From Affinundibacterium fentianense (GTDB taxonomy: Bacteria; Pseudomonadota; Gammaproteobacteria; Burkholderiales; Burkholderiaceae_D): a DNA stretch of 64,000 nucleotides. The notes under the pieces were generated by a model. It saw nothing but the letters and a program-made list of their open reading frames with translations. It did not search any database and was not told the DNA's origin. Made by a program: the position numbers and the translations under genes. This document shows positions 25,327-35,167 of the stretch, one piece after another. The stretch lies in contig NZ_JAGSPJ010000001.1 in assembly GCF_018139545.1 (NCBI RefSeq), positions 372,001-436,000 on the forward strand. The letters run 5' to 3'. How positions within the stretch are numbered: position 1 is the first letter of the stretch; each line of letters opens with the position of its first letter.

Positions 25327-25983
25327 GTGACACTTTCACTTGCCGATCAAATCAATCATTTATTACCGCAAACACAATGCACCAAATGTGGCTACCCTGC
25401 CTGCCAAGACTATGCCTCAGCCATTGCTAGCGAACAAGCATTGCATAATCAATGCCCACCAGGTGGAGAAGATGGCATCAAAAAGATTGCACTCTTACTC
25501 AACAAACAAGTTTTGCCCTTAAATCCGAATAACGGTACTGAAAAACCAAGAACAGTCGCCTACATTGAGGAAGCCATTTGTATAGGCTGCACTCTCTGCA
25601 TACAAGCATGCCCGGTCGATGCAATTATGGGTGCTAACAAACAAATACACACTGTCATCCCCGATTTGTGCACGGGTTGCGATTTATGCGTTGCTCCGTG
25701 CCCAGTTGACTGCATCAGCATGGAGCCTATCGAAAATACTCAAACTGGATGGCAAACATGGACTCAACAGCAAGCAGATCACGCCAAACAACGCTATCAA
25801 CAAAGACAACAACGCCTAATTCGCGAAAAGCGCGAAAATGAAGAACGTCTATTGGCAAAAGCGCATGAAAAGCTCAAACTAATCAATGCGGAAGTCGTGA
25901 CAACGCCAACGGAGATGAATGAGCTAGAACGCAAAAAACAGGTGATTGCGAATGCTATATTGCGTGCGCAAAATAAAAAATAA
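25327..25983 (+). CDS. rsxB: Ferredoxin-type electron transport protein, RnfB/RsxB family
   Basis: Iron-sulfur protein of 218 residues. An N-terminal Fe-S-domain cluster motif ([13 protein letters not shown], with the later CPPGG) is followed by two 4Fe-4S ferredoxin motifs: [15 protein letters not shown] and [15 protein letters not shown]. The C-terminal 80 residues are charged and coiled-coil-like. In Rnf/Rsx complexes RnfB passes electrons to membrane partners, but no other rnf genes are near; an orphan rnfB upstream of nth is usual in Burkholderiales. The hydrophobic N-terminal membrane segment of canonical RnfB is absent. Start is GTG. Confidence 0.9.
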   Translation: MTLSLADQINHLLPQTQCTKCGYPACQDYASAIASEQALHNQCPPGGEDGIKKIALLLNKQVLPLNPNNGTEKPRTVAYIEEAICIGCTLCIQACPVDAIMGANKQIHTVIPDLCTGCDLCVAPCPVDCISMEPIENTQTGWQTWTQQQADHAKQRYQQRQQRLIREKRENEERLLAKAHEKLKLINAEVVTTPTEMNELERKKQVIANAILRAQNKK

Positions 25984-26034
25984 AACAGCTAATTTAACGA
26001 ACCTATTTAACGAGTTCTCCATTTCCAAGCCACC

Positions 26035-26682
26035 ATGAATGCCAATAAACGACTAGAAATTTTCAAACGCTTGCGTGCGGAAAATCCACACCCCACAACC
26101 GAGCTTGAGTACACCACGCCTTTCGAACTATTGATCGCCGTTTTGCTATCCGCGCAAGCGACTGACGTATCCGTCAACAAGGCCACTAAACGACTATATC
26201 CCATCGCGAATACCCCTCAAAAAATATTCGATCTTGGCGTCGACGGATTAATCCCATTCATCCAGACAATTGGTTTATATCGAACTAAAGCAAAAAATAC
26301 GATAGAAACCTGCCGAATCTTATTAGAGCAACACGGCGGCGAGGTACCCCGTACTCGCGAAGCACTTGAAGCCTTACCCGGCGTTGGTCGAAAAACGGCA
26401 AACGTCGTTCTCAACACAGCATTTGGCGAGCCTACCATTGCGGTCGACACGCATATTTTTCGTGTCTCAAATCGGACAGGCATTGCGCCGGGTAAAAATG
26501 TCGACGTTGTCGAAGAAAAACTGCTCAAATTTGTGCCAAATGAATTTAAACTCGATGCGCACCATTGGCTCATTTTGCATGGTCGCTATACCTGTATCGC
26601 TAGGACGCCAAAATGTTGGAATTGCATGATTGCCAATTTATGTGAATTCAAACAAAAAACGCCCTTACCCGATAAAGTATAA
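26035..26682 (+). CDS. nth: Endonuclease III
   Basis: Base-excision repair DNA glycosylase/AP lyase for oxidised pyrimidines. The 215 residues have the helix-hairpin-helix LPGVGRKTANVVL with catalytic Lys120, the catalytic Asp138 in VDTHIFRVSNR, and the four 4Fe-4S cysteines 187, 194, 197 and 203, all at the E. coli numbering. It sits 51 bp downstream of rnfB on the same strand, the rnfB-nth order also seen in enterobacteria. Confidence 0.98.
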   Translation: MNANKRLEIFKRLRAENPHPTTELEYTTPFELLIAVLLSAQATDVSVNKATKRLYPIANTPQKIFDLGVDGLIPFIQTIGLYRTKAKNTIETCRILLEQHGGEVPRTREALEALPGVGRKTANVVLNTAFGEPTIAVDTHIFRVSNRTGIAPGKNVDVVEEKLLKFVPNEFKLDAHHWLILHGRYTCIARTPKCWNCMIANLCEFKQKTPLPDKV

Positions 26683-26746
26683 GAGCGCTTATTGATGGAT
26701 GTCATTGCTAAGTAGATACAACTAATTTACCTAGCCGACGGAAAAC

Positions 26747-27331
26747 TTAAATAATTTTGCATGCCTCAACGAAATCGAGACGCGGTGAGCGCGGAAATAA
26801 TTTTTCTGCATCACCATAGCCAAGACTGCACACAAAATTCACTTTGACCGGAGAATCCGCGAAGAAAGTCGCGTTAATTTTATCTGCATCAAAACCAGAC
26901 ATCGGTCCACAATCAAGACCCAAAGCACGTGCCGCCATGATCATATAAGCACCCTGCAAACTTGAATTTCTAAACGCTGTTGCTTCGATATTTGCCTGAT
27001 TTCCCTCAAACCATGAACGGGCATCAGGTGCATGCGGGAATAATTTAATCAGTTTTTCGTAAAACGCCAAATCCATACCGATAATGACAGTCACGGGCGC
27101 TCGACGCGTTTTTTCCGCATTCCCCGCAGACATACAGACAATCAATTTCTCTTTTTGCTCAGCAGACTTAACGAATACAAAGCGTGCTGGACATGAATTT
27201 GCTGAGGTTGGAGCCCATTTCATCGCTTCGTAAATCTGTTGAATTTGCTCATCACTGACGGGTTTATCCTGCCAAACATTATGGGTACGTGCGTTCGCAA
27301 ACAACAGATCTAAAGATTCTTGATTCAACAT
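26747..27331 (-). CDS. Nitroreductase family protein, RutE-like malonic semialdehyde reductase
   Basis: FMN-dependent reductase of 194 residues, closest in length and pattern to RutE/HadB-type proteins that reduce malonic semialdehyde. The FMN-contact blocks include [21 protein letters not shown] and the C-terminal [11 protein letters not shown]. The frame extends to an ATG at 27367, but the ATG at 27329-27331 follows GAAAGAGG at proper spacing and gives the family N-terminus [11 protein letters not shown]. No other rut genes are near, so the physiological substrate is uncertain. Convergent with nth. Confidence 0.88.
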   Translation of the reverse strand: MLNQESLDLLFANARTHNVWQDKPVSDEQIQQIYEAMKWAPTSANSCPARFVFVKSAEQKEKLIVCMSAGNAEKTRRAPVTVIIGMDLAFYEKLIKLFPHAPDARSWFEGNQANIEATAFRNSSLQGAYMIMAARALGLDCGPMSGFDADKINATFFADSPVKVNFVCSLGYGDAEKLFPRSPRLDFVEACKII

Positions 27332-27475
27332 GATGTCGCCTCTTTCTAAATTTGAAGCCGCGATCATAACCGAAAATCGATTTCACTTCAGCGAGATACA
27401 CCGCTCGCTGAAATACAGAGCAAACCAATTGCCAGTAAAATAGCGAGATTCAACGATTCCTTCATTGCACAAAAC

Positions 27476-27907
27476 ATGTTTAATCCAAGTCAAGACGATG
27501 TTCGCCGTTTTTTCTGCGAAACCTACCGCAAATACCAATCAAAAGAGATATTGACGCCACTAGAAACGATTGCGGCCGACTGGATTTCACAACATCCAGA
27601 GTACGCTGAAGATTTTCGTGATGTCGAAGCCGCACTTCAAAGAAATTACAGCGTCGATTCAGGAAAGACGAATCCTTTTCTTCATTTATCCATGCATTTG
27701 ACAATAGCGGAGCAAGTCACAATTAATCAACCACACGGCGTCAGAATCGCCTATGAAGCACTAGCGCACAAAAAAAATTCTATCCACGAGGCGCATCATG
27801 AAATGATGGACTGCTTGGGAGAAATGATTTGGAATTCGCAACGTAATGGTACGCCTCCTGATGGCGAGGCTTATATTGCCGCACTGCTACGACGTGCTGG
27901 CAAATAA
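27476..27907 (+). CDS. DUF1841 family protein
   Basis: Small soluble protein of 143 residues with the DUF1841 pattern: an N-terminal MFNPSQDDVRRFFCETYRKY, central HLSMHLTIAEQV and C-terminal HEAHHEMMDCLGEMIWNSQR. The His/Glu-rich helix could bind metal, but the function is unknown. In Burkholderiales the gene usually neighbours the tandem cytochrome c genes found here, on the opposite strand. A shared bidirectional terminator follows. Confidence 0.88.
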   Translation: MFNPSQDDVRRFFCETYRKYQSKEILTPLETIAADWISQHPEYAEDFRDVEAALQRNYSVDSGKTNPFLHLSMHLTIAEQVTINQPHGVRIAYEALAHKKNSIHEAHHEMMDCLGEMIWNSQRNGTPPDGEAYIAALLRRAGK

Positions 27908-27974
27908 ACGCCGCCATTGCGGTTCAGAGTACTTCTGCATTGGACACCCACAACGACTTATCGAAATCGACAAT

Positions 27975-28005
27975 AAAAAAGCCACGAAAAATCGTGGCTT
28001 TTTTT
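27975..28005. terminator. Bidirectional intrinsic terminator
   Basis: Stem GCCACGA/TCGTGGC with an AAAA loop (27981-27998), flanked by A6 on the left and T7 on the right. It serves the DUF1841 gene rightward and the cytochrome pair leftward. Confidence 0.9.
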
Positions 28006-28069
28006 AATTTGAAGTCTTTGCTTAACTTATTAACTTATGCAAAGAGTTCAAGCTAGGATCAGGCGCCTA

Positions 28070-28414
28070 TTATTTCTTCAGCACTAAGCTACCTTGCAAA
28101 CTATTCAAATAGGCTGCAATATTTTCAATGTCTGCATTACTCAGAGCCTTTGCTTGCGCTTCCATAATCGCATTACTACGGCCTGAAGTACCCACAGCTC
28201 CGCGCTGATAAGATTTCAACGCCTGTACCAAGTAATCTTTATGCTGGCCAGCCAACTTTGGATAGCTAGGATCCACTGGCTCAGAGAAATTCGCGCCATG
28301 GCAGGACGCACAATTAAATTTTGCAGCGGCTGCTTTACCTGCCTCTACATTCGCGCCGGCAAATGCCGCAGCAGACATCATCAAAGCCAAAGCGGCGAAA
28401 GCGATTTTTTTCAT
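28070..28414 (-). CDS. Periplasmic cytochrome c, class I (second of a tandem pair)
   Basis: Monohaem electron carrier of 114 residues. Residues 1-19 form a signal peptide ending AAAFA. The haem site is CASCH (Cys35, Cys38, His39), and the Met ligand probably lies in SNAIMEAQAKAL. The fold is cytochrome c553/c4-domain like. It lies 12 bp downstream of a paralogous cytochrome gene, so the two are cotranscribed and together resemble a split dihaem cytochrome c4. The redox partner is not visible here. Confidence 0.92.
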   Translation of the reverse strand: MKKIAFAALALMMSAAAFAGANVEAGKAAAAKFNCASCHGANFSEPVDPSYPKLAGQHKDYLVQALKSYQRGAVGTSGRSNAIMEAQAKALSNADIENIAAYLNSLQGSLVLKK

Positions 28415-28426
28415 AATTTCCTCTGC

Positions 28427-28747
28427 TTATTTTTGTTGTGAGTAGTAAGCCGCTAAATCAGCAATATCCTGATCACTCAAGCTGCCAGCAATACCGCGCA
28501 TGGAAGGATGCTTGCGATCACCTTTACGGTAAGCTTTCAAGGCACTCTCAATGTACTTTGCAGATTGGCCACCAATCATAGGCACCTGATAAACTTCAGG
28601 GAAAGTTGCTTTGTAACCAGGGATTGCATGGCAACCGATACACATCGCTACTTTGTTTTTAGCAGCCTCTGCGTTACCAACAACTTCAGCCGACACAGCA
28701 ACCTGTGCAGCGCTCGCTAAAGCGAGTAGAGCAAATAATTTTTTCAT
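28427..28747 (-). CDS. Periplasmic cytochrome c, class I (first of a tandem pair)
   Basis: A 106-residue monohaem cytochrome. The signal peptide (1-20) ends SAAQVAVSA. The haem motif is CIGCH (Cys36, Cys39, His40) followed by AIPGYKATFPEVYQVP, and the axial Met is likely in KHPSMRGIAGSL. It shares the layout GGQ-KYI-AL-AYRKGDR with its neighbour (GQHKDYLVQALKSYQRG), so the pair probably arose by duplication. Upstream in the minus direction are about 280 bp shared with the divergent MoxR gene. Confidence 0.92.
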   Translation of the reverse strand: MKKLFALLALASAAQVAVSAEVVGNAEAAKNKVAMCIGCHAIPGYKATFPEVYQVPMIGGQSAKYIESALKAYRKGDRKHPSMRGIAGSLSDQDIADLAAYYSQQK

Positions 28748-28951
28748 ATTAGCCGAGAGAAAAGAATCAAGAAAATCAAAACAGCGATTTGATCGAAGTC
28801 AGCATTTTAGCTGATAACTGTTATTTTTGCGCAAATTTCATACGCATTTCAGACACAAAACACAAATTCTGAAAATTTTAATAAGGCATTAGAAAACATA
28901 AAACGACAACTTAACAGATTTGAGGAAATACACCAGAGTCAGCGGCAAGGA

Positions 28952-28979
28952 TTGATGAACAGGCTATTTTGTTTATACT
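28952..28979 (+). promoter_or_regulatory. Sigma70 promoter of the MoxR gene
   Basis: TTGATG (28952-28957) and TATACT (28974-28979) with a 16-bp spacer. The transcript would have about 45 nt before the ATG at 29032. Confidence 0.6.
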
Positions 28980-29031
28980 AAGGCACTTTACTTAAACGCG
29001 TCCATCCTACATCTTTCAATTCAGACCATTC

Positions 29032-29886
29032 ATGAAAACCACTCAACGCTTTGAAGGCGCCGACAACTACGTTGCCACAGATGATTTAAAACTCGCGGTC
29101 AATGCAGCATTGACTTTGCAACGCCCTTTACTCATCAAGGGTGAGCCAGGCACCGGAAAAACCATGCTAGCCGAGGAAGTTGCAGCAGCATTAAACAGAC
29201 CATTAATGCAATGGCACATCAAATCCACTACAAAAGCGCAGCAAGGTCTATATGAATACGACGCGGTTTCACGACTGCGAGACTCACAATTAGGCGATGA
29301 GCGTGTCAAAGACATACACAATTACATCGTCAAAGGTGTACTCTGGCAAGCATTTACAGCCGACGAGCAAGTCGTATTACTGATAGATGAAATCGACAAG
29401 GCCGATATTGAATTTCCAAATGACCTTTTACGTGAGCTCGACCGTATGGAATTTTACGTGTACGAGACCCGTGAAATGGTGCGCGCAAAGCACAGGCCTC
29501 TTGTCATCATTACTTCAAATAACGAAAAGGAATTACCTGATGCCTTCTTGCGACGCTGCTTTTTTCACTACATCAAGTTTCCAGACAAAGAAACTATGCA
29601 GGCAATCGTTAATGTGCATTTTCCAAATCTAAAAATTGACTTATTGAACAATGCACTAGAGGCGTTTTACCAACTGCGCGAAGTCAACGGTTTAAAGAAA
29701 AAGCCATCCACTTCAGAACTGATAGACTGGTTAAAACTGTTGCTAGCGGAAGATATTCCTGCGGAATCACTACATTCTAAGGAAAACAAAAATCTCGTCC
29801 CACCATTGCATGGTGCACTGCTCAAAAATGAGCAAGATGTCCATTTATTTGAAAGACTCATGATGATGTCGCGTAATCATCGTTAA
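29032..29886 (+). CDS. MoxR family AAA+ ATPase
   Basis: Chaperone-like ATPase of 284 residues. Walker A GEPGTGKTM, Walker B VVLLIDEIDKAD and sensor 1 VIITSNNEKELPDAF are intact, followed by the arginine-finger region RRCFFHYIKFPD. MoxR ATPases normally act with a von Willebrand factor A protein encoded just downstream in maturation of metalloenzymes or complexes. No such gene follows here; ilvC is convergent. The target is therefore unknown. Confidence 0.92.
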   Translation: MKTTQRFEGADNYVATDDLKLAVNAALTLQRPLLIKGEPGTGKTMLAEEVAAALNRPLMQWHIKSTTKAQQGLYEYDAVSRLRDSQLGDERVKDIHNYIVKGVLWQAFTADEQVVLLIDEIDKADIEFPNDLLRELDRMEFYVYETREMVRAKHRPLVIITSNNEKELPDAFLRRCFFHYIKFPDKETMQAIVNVHFPNLKIDLLNNALEAFYQLREVNGLKKKPSTSELIDWLKLLLAEDIPAESLHSKENKNLVPPLHGALLKNEQDVHLFERLMMMSRNHR

Positions 29887-30004
29887 TCTTGCAAGTTACA
29901 GTGTATAACTCAAGTCATTCCGCTCACATCGTCAAATCAATGAAGATCATTACGCTCGGTTTAGCTTTTATTTTGCCAAGATAACTCGGTGACCTTGATT
30001 AAGT

Positions 30005-30032
30005 AAAAAAGTCACCCTCTTGGGTGACTTTT
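30005..30032. terminator. Bidirectional terminator between MoxR gene and ilvC
   Basis: Stem AAGTCACCC/GGGTGACTT with loop TCTT (30009-30030). The left A6 gives a good T-tract for ilvC on the minus strand; TTTTAATT on the right gives a weaker one for the MoxR gene. Confidence 0.88.
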
Positions 30033-30092
30033 AATTGACTTACAAGTTGGCTCGACCGATCCAACTCATATGAAAATGTTGATTTTGAAAAA

Positions 30093-31118
<1,026 letters not shown>

Positions 31119-31179
31119 CTATAATTTTAAATAATTCGAAATTGAAATTGCTTGAGTCGAAGTTCAAGCCTTAACCCAG

Positions 31180-31247
31180 ACCGCAGAGACACCGAGTGCA
31201 CCGAGGAGGAGTCAAGCGACTCCCTGTATCCTCTGCGCCTACGCGGT
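31180..31247. repeat. Imperfect palindromic repeat element between ilvN and ilvC
   Basis: The ends ACCGC (31180-31184) and GCGGT (31243-31247) are complementary, the flanking ACCGC-AGAGACACCGAG and its counterpart are degenerate inverted copies, and the centre is a perfect hairpin GGAGTC-AAGC-GACTCC (31208-31223). It looks like a dispersed GCAGAGACGCAGAG-type intergenic repeat. A fragment resembling it lies near 49757-49775. Confidence 0.6.
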
Positions 31248-31270
31248 TTTACTTCTTCTGCTAAATCAGA

Positions 31271-31762
31271 TTACACTTTAAGAATGCGTTCACCACGCCC
31301 AATACCAGAACCACCTGTACGGACTGTTTCTAGAATCGCGGTACGCTCAATCGAGCCGATGAAGGCATCGAGCTTTCCTTTATTACCGGTCAATTCTATG
31401 GTGTAGCTTTTTTCAGTGACGTCGATGATGCGGCCACGGAAGATGTCCGCTGTACGTTTCATCTCTTCACGCTCTTTACCGACCGCGCGCACTTTAATGA
31501 GCATTAGCTCACGCTCTATGTGCGCCCCTTCAGTTAAGTCAACTACCTTCACCACTTCAATCAAACGATTCAAATGCTTGGTGATTTGTTCAATCACATC
31601 ATCTGAACCAGTGGTAACGATAGTCATACGTGACAGCGTTGCGTCTTCGGTCGGCGCAACCGTCAAAGTTTCGATGTTATAACCGCGTGCGGAGAATAAA
31701 CCAACGACACGTGATAAGGCACCCGCTTCGTTTTCGAGCAATACGGAAATTATGTGTCGCAT
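31271..31762 (-). CDS. ilvN: Acetolactate synthase small (regulatory) subunit
   Basis: Regulatory subunit that activates IlvB and gives valine feedback inhibition. The 163 residues have an N-terminal ACT domain (MRHIISVLLENEAGALSRVVGLFSARGYNIETL region, residues 1-75) and a second ACT-like domain. Its ATG overlaps the ilvB TAA by one base (TAATG), so translation is coupled and stoichiometric. It corresponds in length to IlvH-type subunits. Confidence 0.97.
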   Translation of the reverse strand: MRHIISVLLENEAGALSRVVGLFSARGYNIETLTVAPTEDATLSRMTIVTTGSDDVIEQITKHLNRLIEVVKVVDLTEGAHIERELMLIKVRAVGKEREEMKRTADIFRGRIIDVTEKSYTIELTGNKGKLDAFIGSIERTAILETVRTGGSGIGRGERILKV

Positions 31763-33537
31763 TACAAATCCTCCGAACCAAGCAACATTTCAGTCAGACC
31801 TTTACCGGCTTTCACCATAGGCCACACTTTTTCGTCTTGATCTGTAATGAAGTTCATAAACACCAGCTTATCCTTCATCGCGAAGGCTTCTTTCAGGGCA
31901 CCATCGACATCGGCTGGATTTTCAATCTTCATACCAACATGGCCATAGGCTTCGACCAACTTAGTAAAGTCAGGCAAAGAATCCATGTAAGACTCAGCAT
32001 AACGACCAGCATAATCAATTTGCTGCCATTGACGCACCATACCGAGCGCACGGTTATTCAACAAAATAATTTTTGGTGTCAAATGATATTGCTTACATGT
32101 TGCAAGCTCTTGGATACACATTTGTATGGACGCTTCGCCTGTAATACAAGCAACTGTCGCATCTGGATTTGCCATTTGGACGCCCATCGCATACGGTAAG
32201 CCAACCCCCATCGTGCCCAAGCCACCAGAATTAATCCAGCGTTTGGGTTGATTGAACTTGTAGTATTGCGCCGCCCACATTTGATGTTGACCAACGTCCG
32301 AAGTAACAAAGGCATCGCCACGCGTCAACTCACACACCTTTTGGATCACAGATTGTGGTTTGATGATTTCTGACGAATCAGAGAACGCCAAACAATCTTG
32401 AGCACGCCATTTATTGATTTGCTTCCACCAATCAGCTAGTGATTTCGCATTCGGTTTAGCATCAGAAGCCGCCAGTTGCGACAACATTTCAACCAATACG
32501 TCCTTCACATTACCAACAATAGGAATATCGACTTTGACACGTTTAGAAATCGATGAAGGGTCAATATCAACGTGAATAATCTTGCGTGGATGTGAAGCGA
32601 AATGTTTAGGATTCCCGATCACGCGATCATCAAAACGTGCACCGATCGCAATCAAAACATCGCAGTGCTGCATCGCCATATTGGCTTCATAGGTACCATG
32701 CATACCTGGCATACCGACAAATTTTTCATCAGTTGCACGATAGCCACCCAATCCCATTAAGGTATTGGTGACTGGAAAACCTAATTGATCGACTAATTTA
32801 TTTAATTCTGGTGCGGCGTTCGCCAAAATCACACCACCACCGGTGTAAATCATTGGACGCTCAGCCTGCAATAGCAATTGAACAGCTTTGCGAATTTGTC
32901 CTGCGTGACCTTTATCGACTGGGCGATAAGAACGCATTTCAATTTCTTTTGGATAATGAAACGTGGTTTTGTGGTTGCTGATATCCTTGGGGATATCGAT
33001 CAATACTGGCCCAGGGCGTCCGGTAGTCGCAATGAAGAAGGCTTTCTTCACTGTGTCAGCCAATTCACGCACATCTTTCACCAAGAAATTGTGCTTCACG
33101 CATGGCCGTGTAATGCCCACGGTATCGCACTCTTGGAAAGCATCTTCGCCAATCGCATGGCTTGGAACTTGCCCAGAAATAACCACCATAGGAATCGAAT
33201 CCATGTAGGCAGTTGCCAAACCCGTCACAGCATTCGTCACGCCTGGGCCAGAAGTCACCAAAGCGACGCCGACTTTATTGGACGAACGAGAATAAGCATC
33301 AGCGGCATGGATAGCTGCCTGCTCGTGACGGACTAAAATATGTTGAAATTTACGCTGATTAAAAATCGCGTCATAAATGTAAAGAACAGCGCCACCCGGA
33401 TAGCCGAATACGTGTTCTACACCTTCTTCTGCAAGACACTTAACGAGAATTTCTGCGCCAGTGTACTCAGTGTTGCGGTCTGAATTTTTTTCAGTACCGC
33501 GATCCGATTGACGATCGGACGGTCGTTCTGAACTCAT
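31762..33537 (-). CDS. ilvB: Acetolactate synthase large subunit, biosynthetic type
   Basis: ThDP-dependent enzyme for the first common step of branched-chain amino acid synthesis. The 591 residues comprise a Pyr domain (catalytic Glu in LVRHEQAAIHAADAY), FAD-binding middle domain and PP domain, in which the Mg-ThDP motif reads ITGEASIQM, with Glu where many homologues have Asp, up to LLNN. The first 25 residues are a Ser/Arg/Asp-rich low-complexity tail. The frame extends to a TTG at 33552; I chose the ATG at 33535-33537, preceded by AAAGGA at good spacing. Confidence 0.96.
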   Translation of the reverse strand: MSSERPSDRQSDRGTEKNSDRNTEYTGAEILVKCLAEEGVEHVFGYPGGAVLYIYDAIFNQRKFQHILVRHEQAAIHAADAYSRSSNKVGVALVTSGPGVTNAVTGLATAYMDSIPMVVISGQVPSHAIGEDAFQECDTVGITRPCVKHNFLVKDVRELADTVKKAFFIATTGRPGPVLIDIPKDISNHKTTFHYPKEIEMRSYRPVDKGHAGQIRKAVQLLLQAERPMIYTGGGVILANAAPELNKLVDQLGFPVTNTLMGLGGYRATDEKFVGMPGMHGTYEANMAMQHCDVLIAIGARFDDRVIGNPKHFASHPRKIIHVDIDPSSISKRVKVDIPIVGNVKDVLVEMLSQLAASDAKPNAKSLADWWKQINKWRAQDCLAFSDSSEIIKPQSVIQKVCELTRGDAFVTSDVGQHQMWAAQYYKFNQPKRWINSGGLGTMGVGLPYAMGVQMANPDATVACITGEASIQMCIQELATCKQYHLTPKIILLNNRALGMVRQWQQIDYAGRYAESYMDSLPDFTKLVEAYGHVGMKIENPADVDGALKEAFAMKDKLVFMNFITDQDEKVWPMVKAGKGLTEMLLGSEDL

Positions 33538-33849
33538 TTTATTTCCTTTCAAGGTCCATTGGAGATTGATCGGATGTTCTTTCCTGACGAAATTTAAATT
33601 TCAATAACGGTCTGCTGACGTTCCTTTTTGTGCGGTCACTCTCCCCTTCTACTATCCGTTGGACAATATTCCAGGCAAAGCTTAATGGCGACTCGTGCGG
33701 TCAGGGTAAGGCTAAGAAATTACAAATTTCTCACGCTTGTGGCATGGGTTAGAACAAACTGCTACTAACAATTTACTGATAGTGACTTGTTGACAAAGGC
33801 ATTGTGAGCCCGACCAAACAAGTGTTGGTGCCTCTAGATTTTGAGACGA
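33538..33849 (-). promoter_or_regulatory. Predicted 310-nt leader of ilvBNC
   Basis: Long 5' UTR implied by the promoter at 33856-33884. It contains a hairpin AGAAATT-ACA-AATTTCT (33715-33731) and a 9-bp direct repeat GTGCGGTCA at 33630-33638 and 33695-33703. A short frame starting with TTG includes Leu, Leu, Val and Val codons, but no run of branched-chain codons and no clear terminator, so classic attenuation is not shown. Confidence 0.4.
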
Positions 33850-33855
33850 GCCTCT

Positions 33856-33884
33856 ACAGTACTGCGATGCAGCAAATTGGTCAA
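33856..33884 (-). promoter_or_regulatory. Sigma70 promoter of ilvBNC
   Basis: On the minus strand TTGACC (33879-33884) and TACTGT (33856-33861) are 17 bp apart. It is the best hexamer pair in the 630-bp gene-free region between ilvB and the divergent sigma factor gene; no gene is visible in the remainder up to 34167. Confidence 0.55.
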
Positions 33885-34167
33885 GACTATTTAATGAAGA
33901 ATTGCAGTAAAAACAGAAAAAATCAAAAGAAATCTATTAATTCAATAGCTTAAGTTGCAAGCCGAATTGAAATTAGAGGACATTCGGTAACTTTTTTGTT
34001 AGCATGTGCGCACTTTTAACCGTGCATTGAAAACTTTGAGATGGAATGATCATTTTGCAGGCTAAAAGTAAACCAAAAGCAATCCATGAACGTTAAGTTC
34101 TCAAACTTGCATTTCTCTTTTTCTAACATTTTAGAAATTTTACGTTTTCCAAGGCACCATCTTCCGC

Positions 34168-34737
34168 ATGGCAACCAATAAAGAATTATCTAATTTCCTC
34201 GAAGGCGTTGAGCGCCGAGCATTTAAACATGCGGTGTATATGGTTCGAAATGAAGAGTCGGCCTTAGATATTGTGCAAGACGCAATGATTAAATTATCTG
34301 AAAAATATGGTGACAAACCGGCCAACGAGCTGCCACTTCTATTTCAGAGAATTTTACAAAATACAATATTAGATTTTTTTAGAAGGGAGAAAGTTCGGAA
34401 CAATTGGGTCAGTTTGTTTTCAAATATCACCACAAATTCCCCAGAAGATGATAACTTTGACTTATTAGAAGTACATTCATCAGAGGAAGGCAGTGAAGCA
34501 GCAGAATCGACCGAACAAAAGTTAGAGAGAGAGCAAGTTTTAAATATCATTGATGAGGAAATAAAAAAACTCCCAACGCGTCAACGAGAAGCATTCCTCA
34601 TGCGTTACTGGGAAGACATGGACGTAGCTGAAACTGCAACAGCAATGGGATGCTCAGAAGGAAGTGTTAAAACACATTGCTCTCGAGCAACGCACGCATT
34701 GGCAGCATCACTCAAAGCAATAGGGATAAATTTATGA
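34168..34737 (+). CDS. RNA polymerase ECF-type sigma factor
   Basis: Group 4 sigma70 factor of 189 residues. Region 2 covers about 10-85 (ALDIVQDAMIKLSEKY), then an acidic linker (DDNFDLLEVHSSEEGSEAAE), and region 4 from about 125 (LPTRQREAFLMRYWEDMDVAETA, then a helix-turn-helix GCSEGSVKTHCSRA). Its TGA overlaps the ATG of the DUF3619 gene. The cluster sigma-DUF3619-DUF3106-RDD beside ilvB is conserved in Burkholderiales. The promoter set it controls is unknown. Confidence 0.93.
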   Translation: MATNKELSNFLEGVERRAFKHAVYMVRNEESALDIVQDAMIKLSEKYGDKPANELPLLFQRILQNTILDFFRREKVRNNWVSLFSNITTNSPEDDNFDLLEVHSSEEGSEAAESTEQKLEREQVLNIIDEEIKKLPTRQREAFLMRYWEDMDVAETATAMGCSEGSVKTHCSRATHALAASLKAIGINL

Positions 34738-35165
34738 CATACGCAAAAGACAAAGAGGAAGTCGACTTCGCCTACAAAGTGCGTCGCGCAATGACAGAAT
34801 CGAGCGAAATGCTCCCATCTGCGACCTTAGAGCGCTTGGCTTCCGCACGTAAATTAGCCTTATCTCGTCAAAAACAGGAAGAACCATCCCGGGCGCTCGC
34901 CTTTGGCGGCATTTTAGCGGGTAGCAATGGCACAATGTTCTCTAATAAATCTTGGCTCAAGAAGTTGTGGATTAGCTTGCCTCTATTGGTATTGATGCTT
35001 GGCTTATACGGAATTTACGAGTACGAACAAGAGCAGCAAATCAATGATCTAGCGGAGATTGACGCTGCAGTGTTGGTGGATGAATTGCCTCCAGATGCGT
35101 ATTTAGATAATGGTTTCAATGCATATTTAAATAAAGAAACGCCCCCGGCAAAGAGCGAGGAATAA
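34734..35165 (+). CDS. DUF3619 membrane protein, possible anti-sigma factor
   Basis: A 143-residue protein with a soluble N-terminal part (1-75), one transmembrane helix (about 82-100, LWISLPLLVLMLGLYGIY) and a short acidic C-terminal part. The start is set by the ATGA overlap with the sigma gene; the frame could extend to 34677 but would then run inside that gene. A single-pass protein translationally coupled to an ECF sigma factor is the usual arrangement for an anti-sigma factor, but this role is inference. Confidence 0.85.
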   Translation: MTYAKDKEEVDFAYKVRRAMTESSEMLPSATLERLASARKLALSRQKQEEPSRALAFGGILAGSNGTMFSNKSWLKKLWISLPLLVLMLGLYGIYEYEQEQQINDLAEIDAAVLVDELPPDAYLDNGFNAYLNKETPPAKSEE

Positions 35166-35167
35166 GT

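Noticed and set aside
28775-28793. ATCAAA/TTTGAT dyad upstream of the cytochromes as an FNR site
   Set aside because: Half-sites are in the opposite orientation and spacing to TTGAT-N4-ATCAA, so it does not fit an FNR box.
33750-33781. Branched-chain leader peptide for ilvBNC
   Set aside because: The only candidate frame (TTG start, Leu-Leu-Val-Ala-Val) lacks a run of regulatory codons and is not followed by a terminator hairpin.
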